Below, piece after piece: positions 1-12,764 of a stretch of DNA of 64,000 nucleotides (within the stretch, counting starts at the first letter, position 1; the number at the start of each line of letters is the position of its first letter). The notes below the pieces were generated by a model, which was not told the DNA's origin, searched no databases, and saw only the letters and a list, made by a program, of their open reading frames with translations. Both the position numbers and the translations under genes were made by a program. Source of the stretch: Mycocentrospora acerina (taxonomy: Eukaryota > Ascomycota > Dothideomycetes > Pleosporales); the NCBI GenBank assembly GCA_022701365.1, contig JAKUHH010000290.1, positions 248,001 through 312,000 on the forward strand, in the 5' to 3' direction.

Positions 1-253
1 GGAATTGTGAGAGCTGATGGACCTCTAGCTCGATTGTAAATGGGTCGTACAACTGCGGTAAATGTAGGAAGCATTAAACAAGGGAGTTTTCACTCCTCCA
101 AAAGTTTCCTGTGCCTTGAAAATAAACTTCTACCAAAACTTGTGCAAGAGATAGAGATATACATGAGTGTGAGACATCTTCTCAGAATGGATTACATTTA
201 ATCTTGGTTGAGGGACTGTATTAATTTACAGCCTTATATAGCACGAAATCTAC

Positions 254-1517
254 CTAACCATGTGAGGTTGTATTTTCTAGGTTTGTATCTTGTGTTGACC
301 GTGTCAGACTAGCCGTGCTGCTTGTGTCTCTTTGCATCTCTTTACTACTAATGGCATAACTATCAACGACTATGTGAGGTTTGTCGTGAACATGTTCGGA
401 AAGGTTGTAGCTGCCATCATGCTGGGATACGCTTGTTTCCCCGGAAATGCGCGACCGAAGAGAACGAGTTGCCTCAGAGATGTGACCGATAAGTGGACGT
501 AAAGTGGCAAGGTTACCAGCAACGACTGAAATGCCAGTCTCGACGGTAGACCATATAGAGATGTCGACAGTTGAATCTGTTCACCAACGCGTCAGTCGTT
601 TGATGATAACATATGGGTATTTATAATAGGAACCTACACAAGAAATCGGCATGTTTGAAGTTTTGAACATACGGCATACGAACAAGTGCAGCATAACTTG
701 CTCTGTTTTCAACACCAATCAGTTATCGTTTGTTCGATGATGAGTGGTCCACTTACATGCATGCCATGGCCAATATTGGCGCAACAAGCAGCTTAGTCCG
801 CTTTTCAACGTTAAGGTTCCACACCAGAATGGCAAGCAACAACCCAAGTGCGACATCTGTTGCCAAAGAAACACTCCCATATATGTAGGCCATGACAATC
901 ATAACGTCGATATTTATACATGTCCCGTTCGCTCCTCTTAATCTGGTCCAGAAAAAGGCGACAGGACTGCACTGAAACAAGCTAACGAAGAAGAAGGAAA
1001 ATCCGATTGTCGCTGCGAGAATCGTGACGATATAGGTCGCAATTCTATGGAAAGTCATTACTCCAACAATGCGTAAGAAGAAGTACCCTGTCGAAATCTT
1101 GGCAAAGGTGATTGTAGCAGCATAAGCCAAAAAACACAGCCACCAACACTGTTACATTGCATCAGGCTCTCAATTATGCAGTATATTCTTGCTGTTAATA
1201 CTTACCCGCATTGCATCGACCGAGTCTTGGACAGATATGTCTGCAGTCCTTCTACCCGTTCCGAAGTGAATTCCCGTTAATATTGTTTCTGTATACCACA
1301 TATGGAGGATCTAAGAATCTGTCAATAAAGGAACAACTGACTGTCCGTCTATAGTAGAGAGTAGGCTTACAAAAGCGATTACCATGAAAGTATCATCCCG
1401 TCCCCAGGCTTTGATGATTCGGACTCGAACATAGCAACGCAAAATCGTTGTCAAAATGCTCAGGACACCAAGTGTCACGCTAGTGGCCTTCAACCTTTCA
1501 GGTAATGACTTACTCAT
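254..1517 (-). CDS. PTH11-type rhodopsin-domain membrane receptor (no CFEM)
   Basis: Five exons on the minus strand: 1517-1371, 1310-1206, 1148-757, 702-638, 576-254; 343 codons plus TAG. All four introns are GT-AG and 54-61 nt, and phases agree throughout. The product matches the fungal rhodopsin-domain (PTH11-like) family of plasma-membrane proteins: an N-terminal helix, the GRDD-type turn after helix 2, an FxxCSPV..FW extracellular turn, and near the C-terminal end of the helical bundle the segment DFLYSTVDISIWSTVETGIS, characteristic of the family. The tail is Ser/Thr-rich and cytosolic. No CFEM or signal peptide precedes the helices. Although it sits beside a RIP-affected desert, the reading frame is intact, so I regard it as functional. 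Ligand and pathway cannot be inferred; family members are candidate sensors of surface or host cues. Confidence 0.85.
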
Positions 1518-4500
1518 TGTGATGGAGTATAAAGGTTGAAGGTTGAAGGTGCAAACGCAAAAGTGGAGTTTCTGCGCTTCACTGCGAAACAGATGCAGTC
1601 GAAGAGTTCGTGACTTTTAGCACAACCGAAATTCTTTTCAGCTCGCTTCTTCTCTCTCTCCCATGTATGTTGCTTCGAACCTACCAACTAGTTAAGCGAC
1701 CCCTGTTCTTATTGCAGCCAAACTATATAGTCCGTCTTTTAGATCGACAGGTGACAACATCAAGGCAGTTCCATCCACGCTCCCGATGATGATCATTTTG
1801 TTACAATGGCGTTCTTGGCAAAGACAACAAAGGGCCTCGTACATAAATCCACGCAACTTAGCGCGCGCCCCCTTCAGGGCTCAACCCTATTTGTCTCTAG
1901 GAAAGTCACTAATTAGTTAAACGGAGTTCCGCGCTCCGCATGGTTTGGCTCGAAGAGCCATAGGTTGGAAAAGATCGTATTCCCACCCGGACTTGGATTG
2001 GATCACTCTATTTAAAAGGGACAACCCAAATATTTGACAATCCATGTCACAGTTTCGCAATGGCAAATCTAGATATTTCCCAGGTCATTTGTGATAGACA
2101 AGGCCGTAATGCTGAGTTTTGATTAAACGCTAACATTTCGATCTGAACAGCCATGAACCTATAGAAGCTGGAATATTGTGAAAAATCAAAATCTAAAAGC
2201 TCTCATGACCCCTCACAACCTTTTTGAATACCTTGGGGAAAGCCATCTCATGTTTATTTTTCATGAAGTTTCGGCATTTTATCGGCAATATTGGTATGCA
2301 TCACACGGCCATGATCGACCCACAACTTGTCCAATCCAATGATGAACCATCATTCTCACGATCAACTGTGTGGTTTGGTTCTCCAAATGTCGATGTTGTT
2401 GATCGAATCGTTCAAGGTCCTTCCTCGGCTAACTTGTGCAACTCGTGGAAGGTTCATCCAAATAAGGAATAAACTTGCACTTACTTTATGGTAACCAATG
2501 CCCCAAATCTTCGTTATCACAGCTGAACTTTTCCTCCGTTTCAGAGGTGGTGTATGAGGCTTAGACAAGCTTCTTCTTAACTTTCCCATTTCCTTCAATA
2601 ATATAATTGTCTTACATAAATCTACCGCCACTTTGCTGTGGTTGTAACACCATCCATTATATCGCGAATAATCAATTATCAGTTCCGCTATACACGCAAT
2701 CATGCGAGCATATTGAAAATTGCGTTGAATTCTCTTGCTTCTTCGAATCTTTTCCAGAGGACCCGAGGTTTGACCGACGCTACCTGGCATCAGCCACACC
2801 TCTCCTGAGTCTTCGGGAGCACTGTCAGACATGCATGATCAGTCGTCGCTTATTGAGAGCCTAGTCCAGTAAAGTTCTGTTGAGCATATTGCCAACGGTG
2901 GGATTCGGTCTCAATGCATCATTGCGGGATGTAAAGTGTGGGTTGTGAAAGCCGCCTGATGCGAACGCGACAGTCCAGACCAGCTAGCCCGCCATAGTGG
3001 CGCGTCTCCCCGGCCGATCTTTTTAGTTCCCCCTGAGATGTACATACAAATCCACAACCACACAGCCCCGCTCGTTTTGTACCTTATAGCAGGGAGATCT
3101 CTTCTTAAATAGGTGCATCGATAAACCTACCAGGTCCTTCTCCTCAGCACGTCCACGGGTTTCTTGCTTCCCGTCTCCGATATTCTGGAGTCACCCTAAA
3201 ATAAAATCAAAGCTGATTGCGTCATGTTGCCAGTTGACTTACTCACTGATCTACAGAACGCGTGGATAGTGTGAAAATCACTTCATGTTTCCAACTATCT
3301 CTCGAAGACAAGCAAAGTGAGGCTGTCCTTGTGGGGTAGAAAGATAAAACCATATTAAGTATGGTGACAAAAGAGACGAGCTCTGGAAACCTCCAGCACT
3401 AACAATCTTGGTGTAAAGAAGAAAGAACCATATGTCTACCTAAGGATATACTGGCACAAAATGGTTAGCTATCTAGTAATATCAACCCTATAGGCACGAT
3501 GAGCTGGATGATTGAAGGATCGTTGAGAAGGCGTGATGGGATAAAACAGGCCAAAAATTAATTATTAAAAAAGGAAGATTGGATAAGTGTGATTCGGTTT
3601 CGGAGAAAGATGAGAATACGAACAGTTTGAACTTGTTATCCTCAATCTACCCCATGAATCGGGGCAAGAGGAAGAGCTCATCTATTGTAATGGTGCAGGA
3701 CCATTACAGCCAGTCAAGTGGGACGGAGGGCTCTAGTGGTTGCAAGCATCTGCAAAACTTCTTGGCGTAGATCCTAAACCCCTGTAAAGGAGAGCTCGAA
3801 GGCTTATGGATTTTGTCAATCGATTGTGTTATTATTCTTCCAAAAAGTGGGTCACGCAAAGTACTCAACTTGATCTGGATTCTAGAGTGTTACCTATCGC
3901 ACAATCAATGGCAAATTAATCAGACAAAATCAAGACAGGAAAGGCATGGGACTAGGTATTCTTTTTACTCTTGCAGTTTTAGTGTTCATTAGCAGCGTTT
4001 AGTGACTAGGCAGGCAACAGTGTAACATAACCCTGATCCCCGTCCGCTAGCGCCCATACATCACAAACACCTTACCAAGTGGCCAGACTCTCTAGGAGGC
4101 CTTATCGGATGCAGGCTCATGTAAAGGCGACCCAACTCTGCCACCACTACTATCAACAATCAATATCACGCCCTCCACTAACAACGACAGTAAGTTACAG
4201 TTTTTTTATTAGGCGTTTCAAGCTTTTGAAGCATTTGGATTATGATTGATAATTTCACAAGCTACAAACTAAGAAGTGTTGATAGTCCATTTGAATTTTC
4301 AAAAAAGTACAAAACAAAGATCTTCAAACCACCTCAAGTAGTGATTAAAGTTAATCGAACGATTAATTTTTGACATTGAACCGCTCATCTTGTCTCGCTG
4401 ATCTTCAACTGATTTCTTAGCTTCGGAGACCCTCCTATCCGATGCTGCGTCACGCATGAATAACGCACATCCTATACTCTATATGTCTGGTCTTATTGCC

Positions 4501-7500
4501 AAGTAGACTCCTGAAGAGCTCTTTACACGATTTATTGGATCTGCACTTTGAACTCCATCGAATACTACCTACCTGCAATGCCCTCTCACACCCTAAAGTG
4601 CTACTAACAATGTGTCGAGACAGCAACCAAACTGACGTTGATCATAACTGGATCATGTAACAAAATTATTTAAGTTCAGCCAATATCATCGCCAGCTCCA
4701 GTAATCCGCTGCACCGTAAACAGGAAGCTTATCGCCCATCAAATGAGTGTCGGTCAGCAGATGTGACCGTTCAATTTTTCAAAATATCAAGTGAATGCCT
4801 GAAGAAAAGCAAAATTTTGAAGCAATTGTCGACCACTCTTGATATCCTGTTAGCTATAAAATAATGCTTCCAGCTCCCAAGTGTTGTTCCTCACATGCAT
4901 TTCCATTCATGTCAAGCATAATGGTGCTACGGAAAGTTATATTCTTTGATCATATCCTAGCACAGTCATGATGTGAAAGAGAGCTTGCACAATCATCAAA
5001 AGATGTATAGCCACCCTGAGTCAATCATTTAAGCCCCATTGTCTAACCTCGCTTGGCACGGAATATTACCAGATTATCACTGTAGTATAAGAAACCACAA
5101 TGCATGGGTGAGCAAGTTTACAAAAATAAATAGGTCAAAATGAAAAAATAAGCTACACTTTAACAAAAAAGTGTCGATTGAAATTTAGTGTCTTCTTCTC
5201 AACAAAGCACTACTCCGTATTCTTGCTGCTGATTTGTTCAATCACTGACAGCAACTCATATTCGATTGTGCCACAAAACAACAGAAACAAGCCTCTTCGA
5301 CCATTGCGGTGGTTTTTTTAAGACCTAAGCAGTTAGAAAGGGGGTGTGTCGTGATTTGTGCGATTTTTTCGAACAACTGTAATGCGGTTGAAGGCCAAGT
5401 ATGTGCCCTCCAGAGTATTAAAGAAGGGAATACAATAGGAAATTCTTAATAATATGCGCATGTTGTAGCTGGTTAGCAACACATTTAATCAGGTTATGAT
5501 AGTTATGGACTGTCCGCCACGAACATCATATGACGCAATTAAGCCTTGGAAGGCAATTTGTGTAATTTCAGAGTACTTTCTTTGCATAAGTTATTGAACA
5601 ACAGAAATTAATTTTCACATAGAGTCTTTCAACCTGTCTCGATCAATCATTACAGCCAGTCTTCTATTACAGAACTTGTAAGTATGTTCAAAATTTCATT
5701 AAATTTGGTGAAAAAACTTCACTTCCTTAAATATGCTATACTCATCTTTCGGAGCATTAAATGTATGTGGATTTTAATCTTCTGAACCATGCCTACGCCA
5801 AACTAACTAGTCAAAAGTCATTGGATATCTCCATGGGCGATAAGAGTCGTGAATCTAGATACCATAATAGTATGAGGAATTATAAATATCGTAACCTGGT
5901 CATCAAATATTCACACTACAGGCACGATTCTGTTCCAAAAACTCCTTCCTAAATCTGTGTTTGCCGCTCTATACATTGTCTGTTCTACTGGAATTTGCAA
6001 ATTCAAGATATGACTTCAACACTTTGACATAATAGTAGGAAAAGTGAAGGCTTCTATATATCTTATACTAGTACTTTATCACTCAAGAGATGTTTTATTA
6101 TAACTGCAACTAAAGAGAGAGTTTCGATATTAAACCTTCAAATGGTTGAAGGAAATCAATATTTGAGGCTTGTTAGGCTAGTTATGACAACAGGATGGAT
6201 ATTTTACCTAGTGTCATTTCACTAATCTCACACATTTTATAATCTGTGTGGAAAATTGCTAAATATCTTATCAATCACATAGTTTGAATGATCATAACTG
6301 TTAGAAACTATCTGAACAATGTAACACTCGCACTGTGTATTTCGTTTCAATCAGTCAGTCTTGGGTTTGTTTCTCACGCACTTGAAAACCTCCCTATCAA
6401 TACATAACAAAATTACATTTCTTCCCTCTCATCGACTGGTAGAAATCCTCCCTATGACTTTAACTATTTTGCGAGCCACTGCGCTTTAAGCCTGAAATAT
6501 AGTACGATCTTGGCGCTACCACTATGCTTGTGCAATCTTCCCACACAATTTTACCTCTATTCGCCCCGGGCTAGTGACTTGTCTCATTATCAATTCTTGG
6601 AATTTCGGGTAAAATTGGTTCGTTTGACCACGTTCCTCGAAAGTAACCCCTGAAATAGCAACCGCCTATAGCCAAGCTTTATTGCGACTTGTTTTACTTA
6701 TTGATGTAGTTCGATAAAGCATAAGAGTGCAAAGAATGTGATCAGGAGGAGAATTACAGTGGCGAGTTTCACAAGAACCGCGAAAAAGACAGGTGCAATC
6801 ACGAAAATGCGGTGGCTGAATTAGAATAGAGTTTTATGGAAACAGTAAAGGGTAAGTTGATAAAAGAAGGCTTCGAGATTAGGTGACGTACAGTTACAAA
6901 TCATGTATTGAGGTATTGGTGGATCTTGAATTTAATTTTCAGAATTGCCTGGTCCGTATGTATTGCTTCATTGGTTTAGCAATCTAGTCCCAGACCTTTA
7001 TGCTAGAGGATTAATTTATCCAGATACGTGACCAATTAACCTTGGCGCCCAAATACTAATTCAGTACGCAATCTCTTCTCTGACCTAAACATTATACAAT
7101 GTTTTAAGTGCTGTGATGGACCTCAACAAATTTTCTGTAGAATATACTTTATTTTTGATGAACATCAAATTGTGTTAATGTATATTTGTAAGAGCCAAGA
7201 ACTAATTGACCTCTAGCTGTGAGACTGCTAGATTGATACACTCCCCCCGGATCCTAGAGCCTCACCTGGACTATGATTTGACTAGACCTAGATACTATTG
7301 CTAGCTAAAGTTTGCTAATAGGGTTATATTGAAGACTATAGAGGTGCTTCCTGCAGCTAGGTGTGCTTAAAGGGCTCATCGAAACGCAGGATCACAATCT
7401 CGCTTGTGGTCACCCACGGTACAGCGGACCGGGCTCATAACTGTGGAATGAAAAGGAGCTGGAAAAGGGAGACTTGAGTGGTCCATCCAATAGGTCACCT

Positions 7501-7656
7501 GAATCTCCATCTTTCAACTCCTTTCTATTCCACAGTATTCAATGGCGAGGGTTATAAGGTACACTGTTTTGGTTTGTGGCTTGCTCAAAACTGCAGGGCC
7601 CTCCATTATTACTAACGTAGCTAAAATTTTGAGATGCCATCGCTCAAATCGCTTTA
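1518..7656. other. AT-rich gene desert
   Basis: About 6.1 kb with no supportable gene. The DNA is visibly AT-rich, open frames are short (under about 160 codons) and lack recognisable motifs or splice patterns. The composition fits an AT-rich or RIP-mutated block, but no transposon protein remnant could be read by eye. Confidence 0.6.
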
Positions 7657-8308
7657 CTACAACTCACCCAAGTAGTCGTAAACCAGCCTAATTCTGACAA
7701 CCTCGTTCTTGTTTGTCCTCCTTATAGCGAACCTCCTTGTCAGCTTCCTCTCCCCTTTGATTTCCGCAAACCCCCATATTTGCCAACCAGTCCATTTGTT
7801 CTTCTCGTTTTCGACAAAGCTTTCTACAATATCTCCCTCTTCTGTCTCTTTCAGCCACCCTTCCGCTAGGTACTTGGCATCCTCCTCTGCAACGCCCTTG
7901 TCCCTGCTCTCCTCCAACAATTTTGCCAAAGTTGTATATCTGCTACGGCCCTGCAGCTCGCCAAATAGCCAGTCGGAATGGGGGCGATATGTCCAGTCCA
8001 AAATACGATTCTCGCTGCTACCCTTAAGGCCACCACTAACAATTTGGTCAATGCTGATCTGCGTCGAAGGTTCACCATCGTCTCCTGTGACAGAGGACTG
8101 GGTCAGAAGCTGAGTGACAGTTGCTGCACCAATAGCTTTCCGCGTTAACCAGCCAATACCTTGGAGGGCAAGAACCGGGTCATGATTATCGGAGAGGGAC
8201 TTATTCTACAGGGTCTTAGTATGAGAGACTATGCAATTGAGAATCAAAAAATACCATGAGCCATTTCCCCTGGAGGTTCTTGATATCGGCCGTTGCTGGA
8301 GCTGCCAT
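7657..8308 (-). CDS. Conserved ascomycete protein of unknown function, 200 aa
   Basis: Two exons: 8308-8255 and 8205-7657, joined across a 49-nt GT-AG intron ending CTGTAG with a TACTAAG branch-like site. The start ATG (8308) lies in a good context (ACA before ATGG). Without the intron the large exon has no ATG, so the first exon of 18 codons is needed. Motifs include GKWLMNKSLSD near the N-terminus, GIGWLTRKAIGAATVT, an SGGxKG..ENR.LDW core, WTGWQIWGFAEIKGERK and a C-terminal RIRLVYDYLGE. I recognise this pattern as a widespread uncharacterised filamentous-ascomycete family, but know no assigned function. There is no signal peptide or transmembrane segment, so it is probably cytosolic. A GTGAGT motif overlaps the stop region, so a short downstream exon is possible. 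It is intact despite lying between two AT-rich stretches. Confidence 0.75.
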
Positions 8309-10515
8309 TGTAGTTTGTTTAATTTCTTTCAATCAAGCTGCTATGCAAATCTTTGTGCAATCAAAAAGTGAGGCGGATGTATGGAGCTCGAGCGGGGTAG
8401 CAAGGTGGATGTTGTACGTTTACTTGTGTTCCGGTTCGTTGCGCTCTCATTAAATACAAGAAGTACTTGGAACATAAGCCTTTCTTCAATACACCTAACG
8501 TTTGAGTGAACAGGGTTATCTTCACATACTTTCCTCGTACGAGTTTCTGCTCGTGCTTGGTACAAGCGGAATTACCTAGGTAATTACCGCATTGGGATAG
8601 CTCGCTTCGAAGGCAACGACTGCGCCGCAGTCCTATAGGCTGGCAGATGCGATCATCCAACATGTGAATGCACGAAAAGGATGAATTACGGAATAGTAAG
8701 TTGCGAGCCGAGGAATGAATATACAAAGAGCTCAAGGGATTGGCCTACGTGTGGATCGACTCCGCATATGTTGCTGATTGAGGAAGGAGGGGCGAAAGCG
8801 ACACAAGACGGGGATGGCTGATCAAAAGCGGAACGACACGTGGGATGACACGCGACAGCGAGGTTTGTCCCAGCTCCATGAACTTCGGACGTAACTGAAA
8901 ACTGTAGTAATGTCTACGTCTTAAAGCATTTTCCAGGTACAATCTGCATCAAAACACGAAGTTCAATTATGCGTTTTACATTTCCGTCTGGTTCAACAAA
9001 ACATGCAAGTTCGGCAATATACTAGCATCTGAAGAAAGAATGACTAACAATGAGCGCTTGCACATCAAAACAAGGCTACCGACGGAAAAATTCCTCTACC
9101 GTAGCCCGTGATACGATGGGAGAGAGTATCGAGATTTGCGTGTAAATCACCTCCAAATAAACGTTCTGTATAAAGGTGACCCGAAGGAGTTTTCCTAAAT
9201 CCCCACTCCGCACGGGAAGTAAAGAAATAACTTGAGATTAATTAAATATGATATTTTCCATCTTATCTATCTAATTGGGGAAGTTCCACTGAAAATGGAC
9301 TGAAGTGGCGATTTGGGAAAACTTCTGGGGTTACCATAGTAAGTATTCTGGCATAATTCGTACAGACCGAGCGAATCTGCTTCCAAGATGTTCAACATGC
9401 ATGTATCATTATATGCCACAGTGAACATAAACAAAAAAGCGATTGTTGCATGAGATGTCTTGCCTGAATCAAATCTAGCAAGGTTAGGTTCACCTTTCAC
9501 TAAAATTTGTTCACTATTCAACTGTACATCTTCAGTGCACATATGTACCGCAATCACAACAAAACGATAGGCGATAATGCGCTGGATTCCTAGGAATAAT
9601 GTAGCGTAAAGTCTTCAATTTGTTAGGTGTGTGTGGATGTTTCAAGACTCAATATCACCGCGTGTAACTGTTTTATCATTTGGAACATGATCATTTTACT
9701 CAATTATAGAAACGTGGAATATTTCCAATTAGATTGGAACTCAAGCTCAGAAAATATATATGATACGTCCAAAAAACAACCCCGTTCTAATAATTTTCCA
9801 AACTTGGCATTACGAACGAGTCAAAATAACATCTCCGGATTTTAGAATCGCAATGCGCACTACAGCGGTAATCTATGAAAGCAATTATTCCCACGCGCCG
9901 CATAAAATGTGTCATTAGGCCAAAATAAATTCCTTATTACTCGCTACATTCAAAGTGGAATTAGAAATGGGAAATAATTGATGCCTGAGAAATCACTCGC
10001 ACATATGTTACGAGAAAGTCAAGTCCTCCATCTAAGAATTAATTGTAATCTGGCTGAACTCTCCATAAAGCAATTAAGCGATTATGATAGTTCGCATCAT
10101 TTAGAATGTATGTTCAGCCTTGAGAGCTTTGTAATAAACAGATGTGCCGTCTTTATCCCGGCATGCCGTAATGCCAAGTGGACGAAAAGTGTTCTTATCT
10201 GACTGATATGTAACTTCGTTCATAGGCTATAGTATTAGAAACAGAATCCAACCGTGTTGACTTTTGGTCAATCGCAACAGATTCAGATGCCTTTTATTTG
10301 TTGTTTCAAGAACATCCCAGCAGGCAAACGCCGAATGATTGCGAAGTCGCAGTGAAACCCCAGGAATGCTCCAAATCTCTGTTGGTTTATCAAATGAAGC
10401 ATATTCCATATAGCCTTAGACCTCGATCTCTCCTGATTAGTCGACCGGTAGAGTTACTACCTTCTGAAGTATAGCATCCTCGAATGATTTTGTGGTATAG
10501 CACATCTCATTCAGA
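8309..10515. other. Gene-poor AT-rich interval
   Basis: About 2.2 kb without a recognisable gene. The first part (to about 8.9 kb) has ordinary composition and probably holds the promoter of the minus-strand gene starting at 8308; the rest is AT-rich and has only short motif-free frames. The C-terminal end of the HET pseudogene may extend below 10516 but could not be aligned by eye. Confidence 0.5.
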
Positions 10516-11899
10516 CTAACTAGGGCAAGGCACTGGTCTGTTGATGGAAGCCCATGACCAAGTCAGGGCTATGTATTTGCACTGGTTGGAGGAAGTTAGA
10601 GTAGAGACATACCATGTCAAGGCTCTTTCGTCATTGCTCGATATGCCTGCCCAAAATTCTGTATCAGGCATAGTACTACCGATCCGCTTTGCAAGGTCAG
10701 AGATAGCAGGAAGTCTGTCAGCAGCGTACGTCAGAACCTGTTTTGAGTATGTATTTACTAGGTTTTGCCAGCAGTTGATGACTTCCCAATGGTCATTACT
10801 GGTAGGCAGACTACATCTCAGACTTAAAAAACAAGTATTGCTCCTTTGCATAGGCTTAGAAAAAGAGGTCTTCGAATTCACACTCGCAATTCCGATCTTG
10901 CCCATATTCCCAGTAAAGCTCCTAAGCACCAAAGTGTAGCACTCTTCGAGAGAGAATTCGTTCTTAGTAAGGCCAAGCTCGAGTGGAAAGAGGAAATTCT
11001 CGATGTAGGATATCTGACGTTTCTTGTTCTTCAAGAGGAATGTGAATAAAAAGGTATTGTACGTAGAATCGAATTGGTTCAACTAGATGTTCATATACAA
11101 ACTTGTGCTCGCTTTTGCTTCGATCGTGGTCCGAGAACATTCCTTCGGTCCCGGAGGCTGCTTTGACTGCCGAAAGAGCGAGATATGAGCTTCTTTATGT
11201 AGGAGCCATTGAGATGAACTCTCTCCCCCATTCTAAACTGCAGTCCTGCAGGATACATAGTGCATCAATCAAGAGGAAGCGAATTCCGAGCCACCAAGTA
11301 TGAACAATTGCACCCTGGAAGGTCCTGGGTAAGGTTTCATACCTGATACGATCCATGTAGGTATTAATATTCTGTAATTTTATTTGTACTGAGCAACCAC
11401 TGGGGCCCCAAGATTGGCTGAGATAGACATATTTTAAATGGTGTATTGGCACTTGTTTTGTGTAATCATATATCGGCCTACGCATGCTTGCCCGTTCTTA
11501 AATCCAATAATCGAGTGGGTAATCTAGTATGTATGTTTCTGAGTAACACGTAGGGGTTGTATGGCTTTTACAGCATTGTTCCAACCGTTGATATAAGATT
11601 GACCAAGTAGGTTGTTGGGCAGTAGATCCGACGAGAGTAGATTTAGGTATAATGCGGTATTTCCCTATAACATAGCTACGATGATCGTCGCTATGTATTT
11701 GAACGACGAATTTCAAATAGGTATCATCAATTTCTAGTAAAAGATCGATTTGATCCAAATAGATGGAGCACGCGACCCGTCCTTTGTGAGAAGGTAATTT
11801 ACGGTCGCGATTGAGGAAGTGTGTTATGGTATTCCATATGGTCAAACATGTCATGCAATCTTGCTCAAAAGATCTTGGGGGGCTGCAGTACGAATTTTC
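10516..11899 (-). pseudogene. RIP-damaged HET-domain (heterokaryon incompatibility) pseudogene
   Basis: Reading the minus strand from 11899 gives a HET-domain protein in one continuous frame interrupted by stops: an N-terminal DCMTCLTIW block, then KYVYLSQSWGP (family YVALSHCWG), LPRTFQGAI, LGIRFLLIDALCILQD, SAVKAASGTEGMF and FPLSTRAWPY-ERILS.RVLHFG.. ELYWE. Stops in this frame include 11500-11498, 11197-11195, 10966-10964 and 10924-10922. The last two fall exactly where the family has Gln (WPYQERIL, GxQELYWE), so CAA/CAG became TAA/TAG, the CpA-to-TpA change made by RIP. After a frame change between about 10.9 and 10.8 kb, ILTY-type DRLPAISDLA and a TWSWASI block (family PSWSWAS) follow. Intact relatives trigger cell death after fusion of genetically different hyphae; this copy cannot encode a full protein. 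Confidence 0.85.
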
Positions 11900-12764
11900 T
11901 TTTCAAAATAACGTACTAATGGGTTATACATTAGTCGGCGCAAGGTTGAACTCAACACACACCCTTCACAACTACGAGCCGACAAATCACAATGAACAAC
12001 TGGGGACAGGTTGTCTTAAAGCTTCTTTGAAGAATTTCAGTCTGGAAGTCTATGTGGGAGGCGACCAAAGGTGACTATTCTTATGGGATGAGGAGTAACA
12101 ATGGCAAATCTGCGATCCGAGGCAAGACCGCTACATATTGTTTATAGGTTGAGATGCCTGATGATACATCATGGCATGACCCTCAAATGCATGGAAAAAA
12201 ACAGCTGGATTGACTCACATGTATGTGGCGGGAAGGATGGCTCTTGATGAGGTGCAGCTCCAATGGGTCAGCGTTGTGCAGCCTGATTAGCAGAACAGGC
12301 ACCGGCATTATGCCTAGGCTTGTGGTCAAAGCTAAATTATCTTTGAATTCACGGTCAAAATCAAAGAATTCAAAATCAATCCAGGACCGAGCTGACAAAA
12401 TGCACGTTGATCGGAAAGTTAATGGCGTTGGAGGTGGGGCATGGTCAAGGTGCGGATGCCAGCGAGTGGGCAGGAGGCTAGGCTGCAACGGGAAAAGTAC
12501 CGAGCCTGGGTGACAGGAACAACCGGGTTGTCAAATTTCACGACTTGTAAACAACCTCGCAATACTGTCGCGCACGTATTTTATAGCCCAAGATCTTCGG
12601 ACCATTCGCGCAAACATAAACTCTGGGGCTTCGAGAATCGCGCCTCTCCCGCTTCCTGTGCAGCCGACCGCCAACCAAGTTGCTACTTGCCCCACCTGAT
12701 CGATCAGCCAGCCTCTCGCGACTTCACGCACGAGCACACGAGCCCTTCCTCTCTCAACTTCACA
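11900..12764. other. Interval between HET pseudogene and CKS1
   Basis: About 865 nt. The left part may hold the eroded 5' end and promoter of the HET pseudogene; the right part, with CT-rich tracts just before 12765, is the likely CKS1 promoter and 5' leader. No coding region can be supported. Confidence 0.5.

Noticed and set aside
2362..2864. Cys-containing frames on both strands at 2.4-2.9 kb, possible HET N-terminal remnant
   Set aside because: Some CxxC spacing resembles HET N-termini but no core HET motif follows in any frame, so the match is too weak.
12231..12513. Complementary 96-101 codon frames on both strands upstream of CKS1
   Set aside because: Each is the mirror of the other, neither has a motif, and the region is the expected CKS1 promoter.
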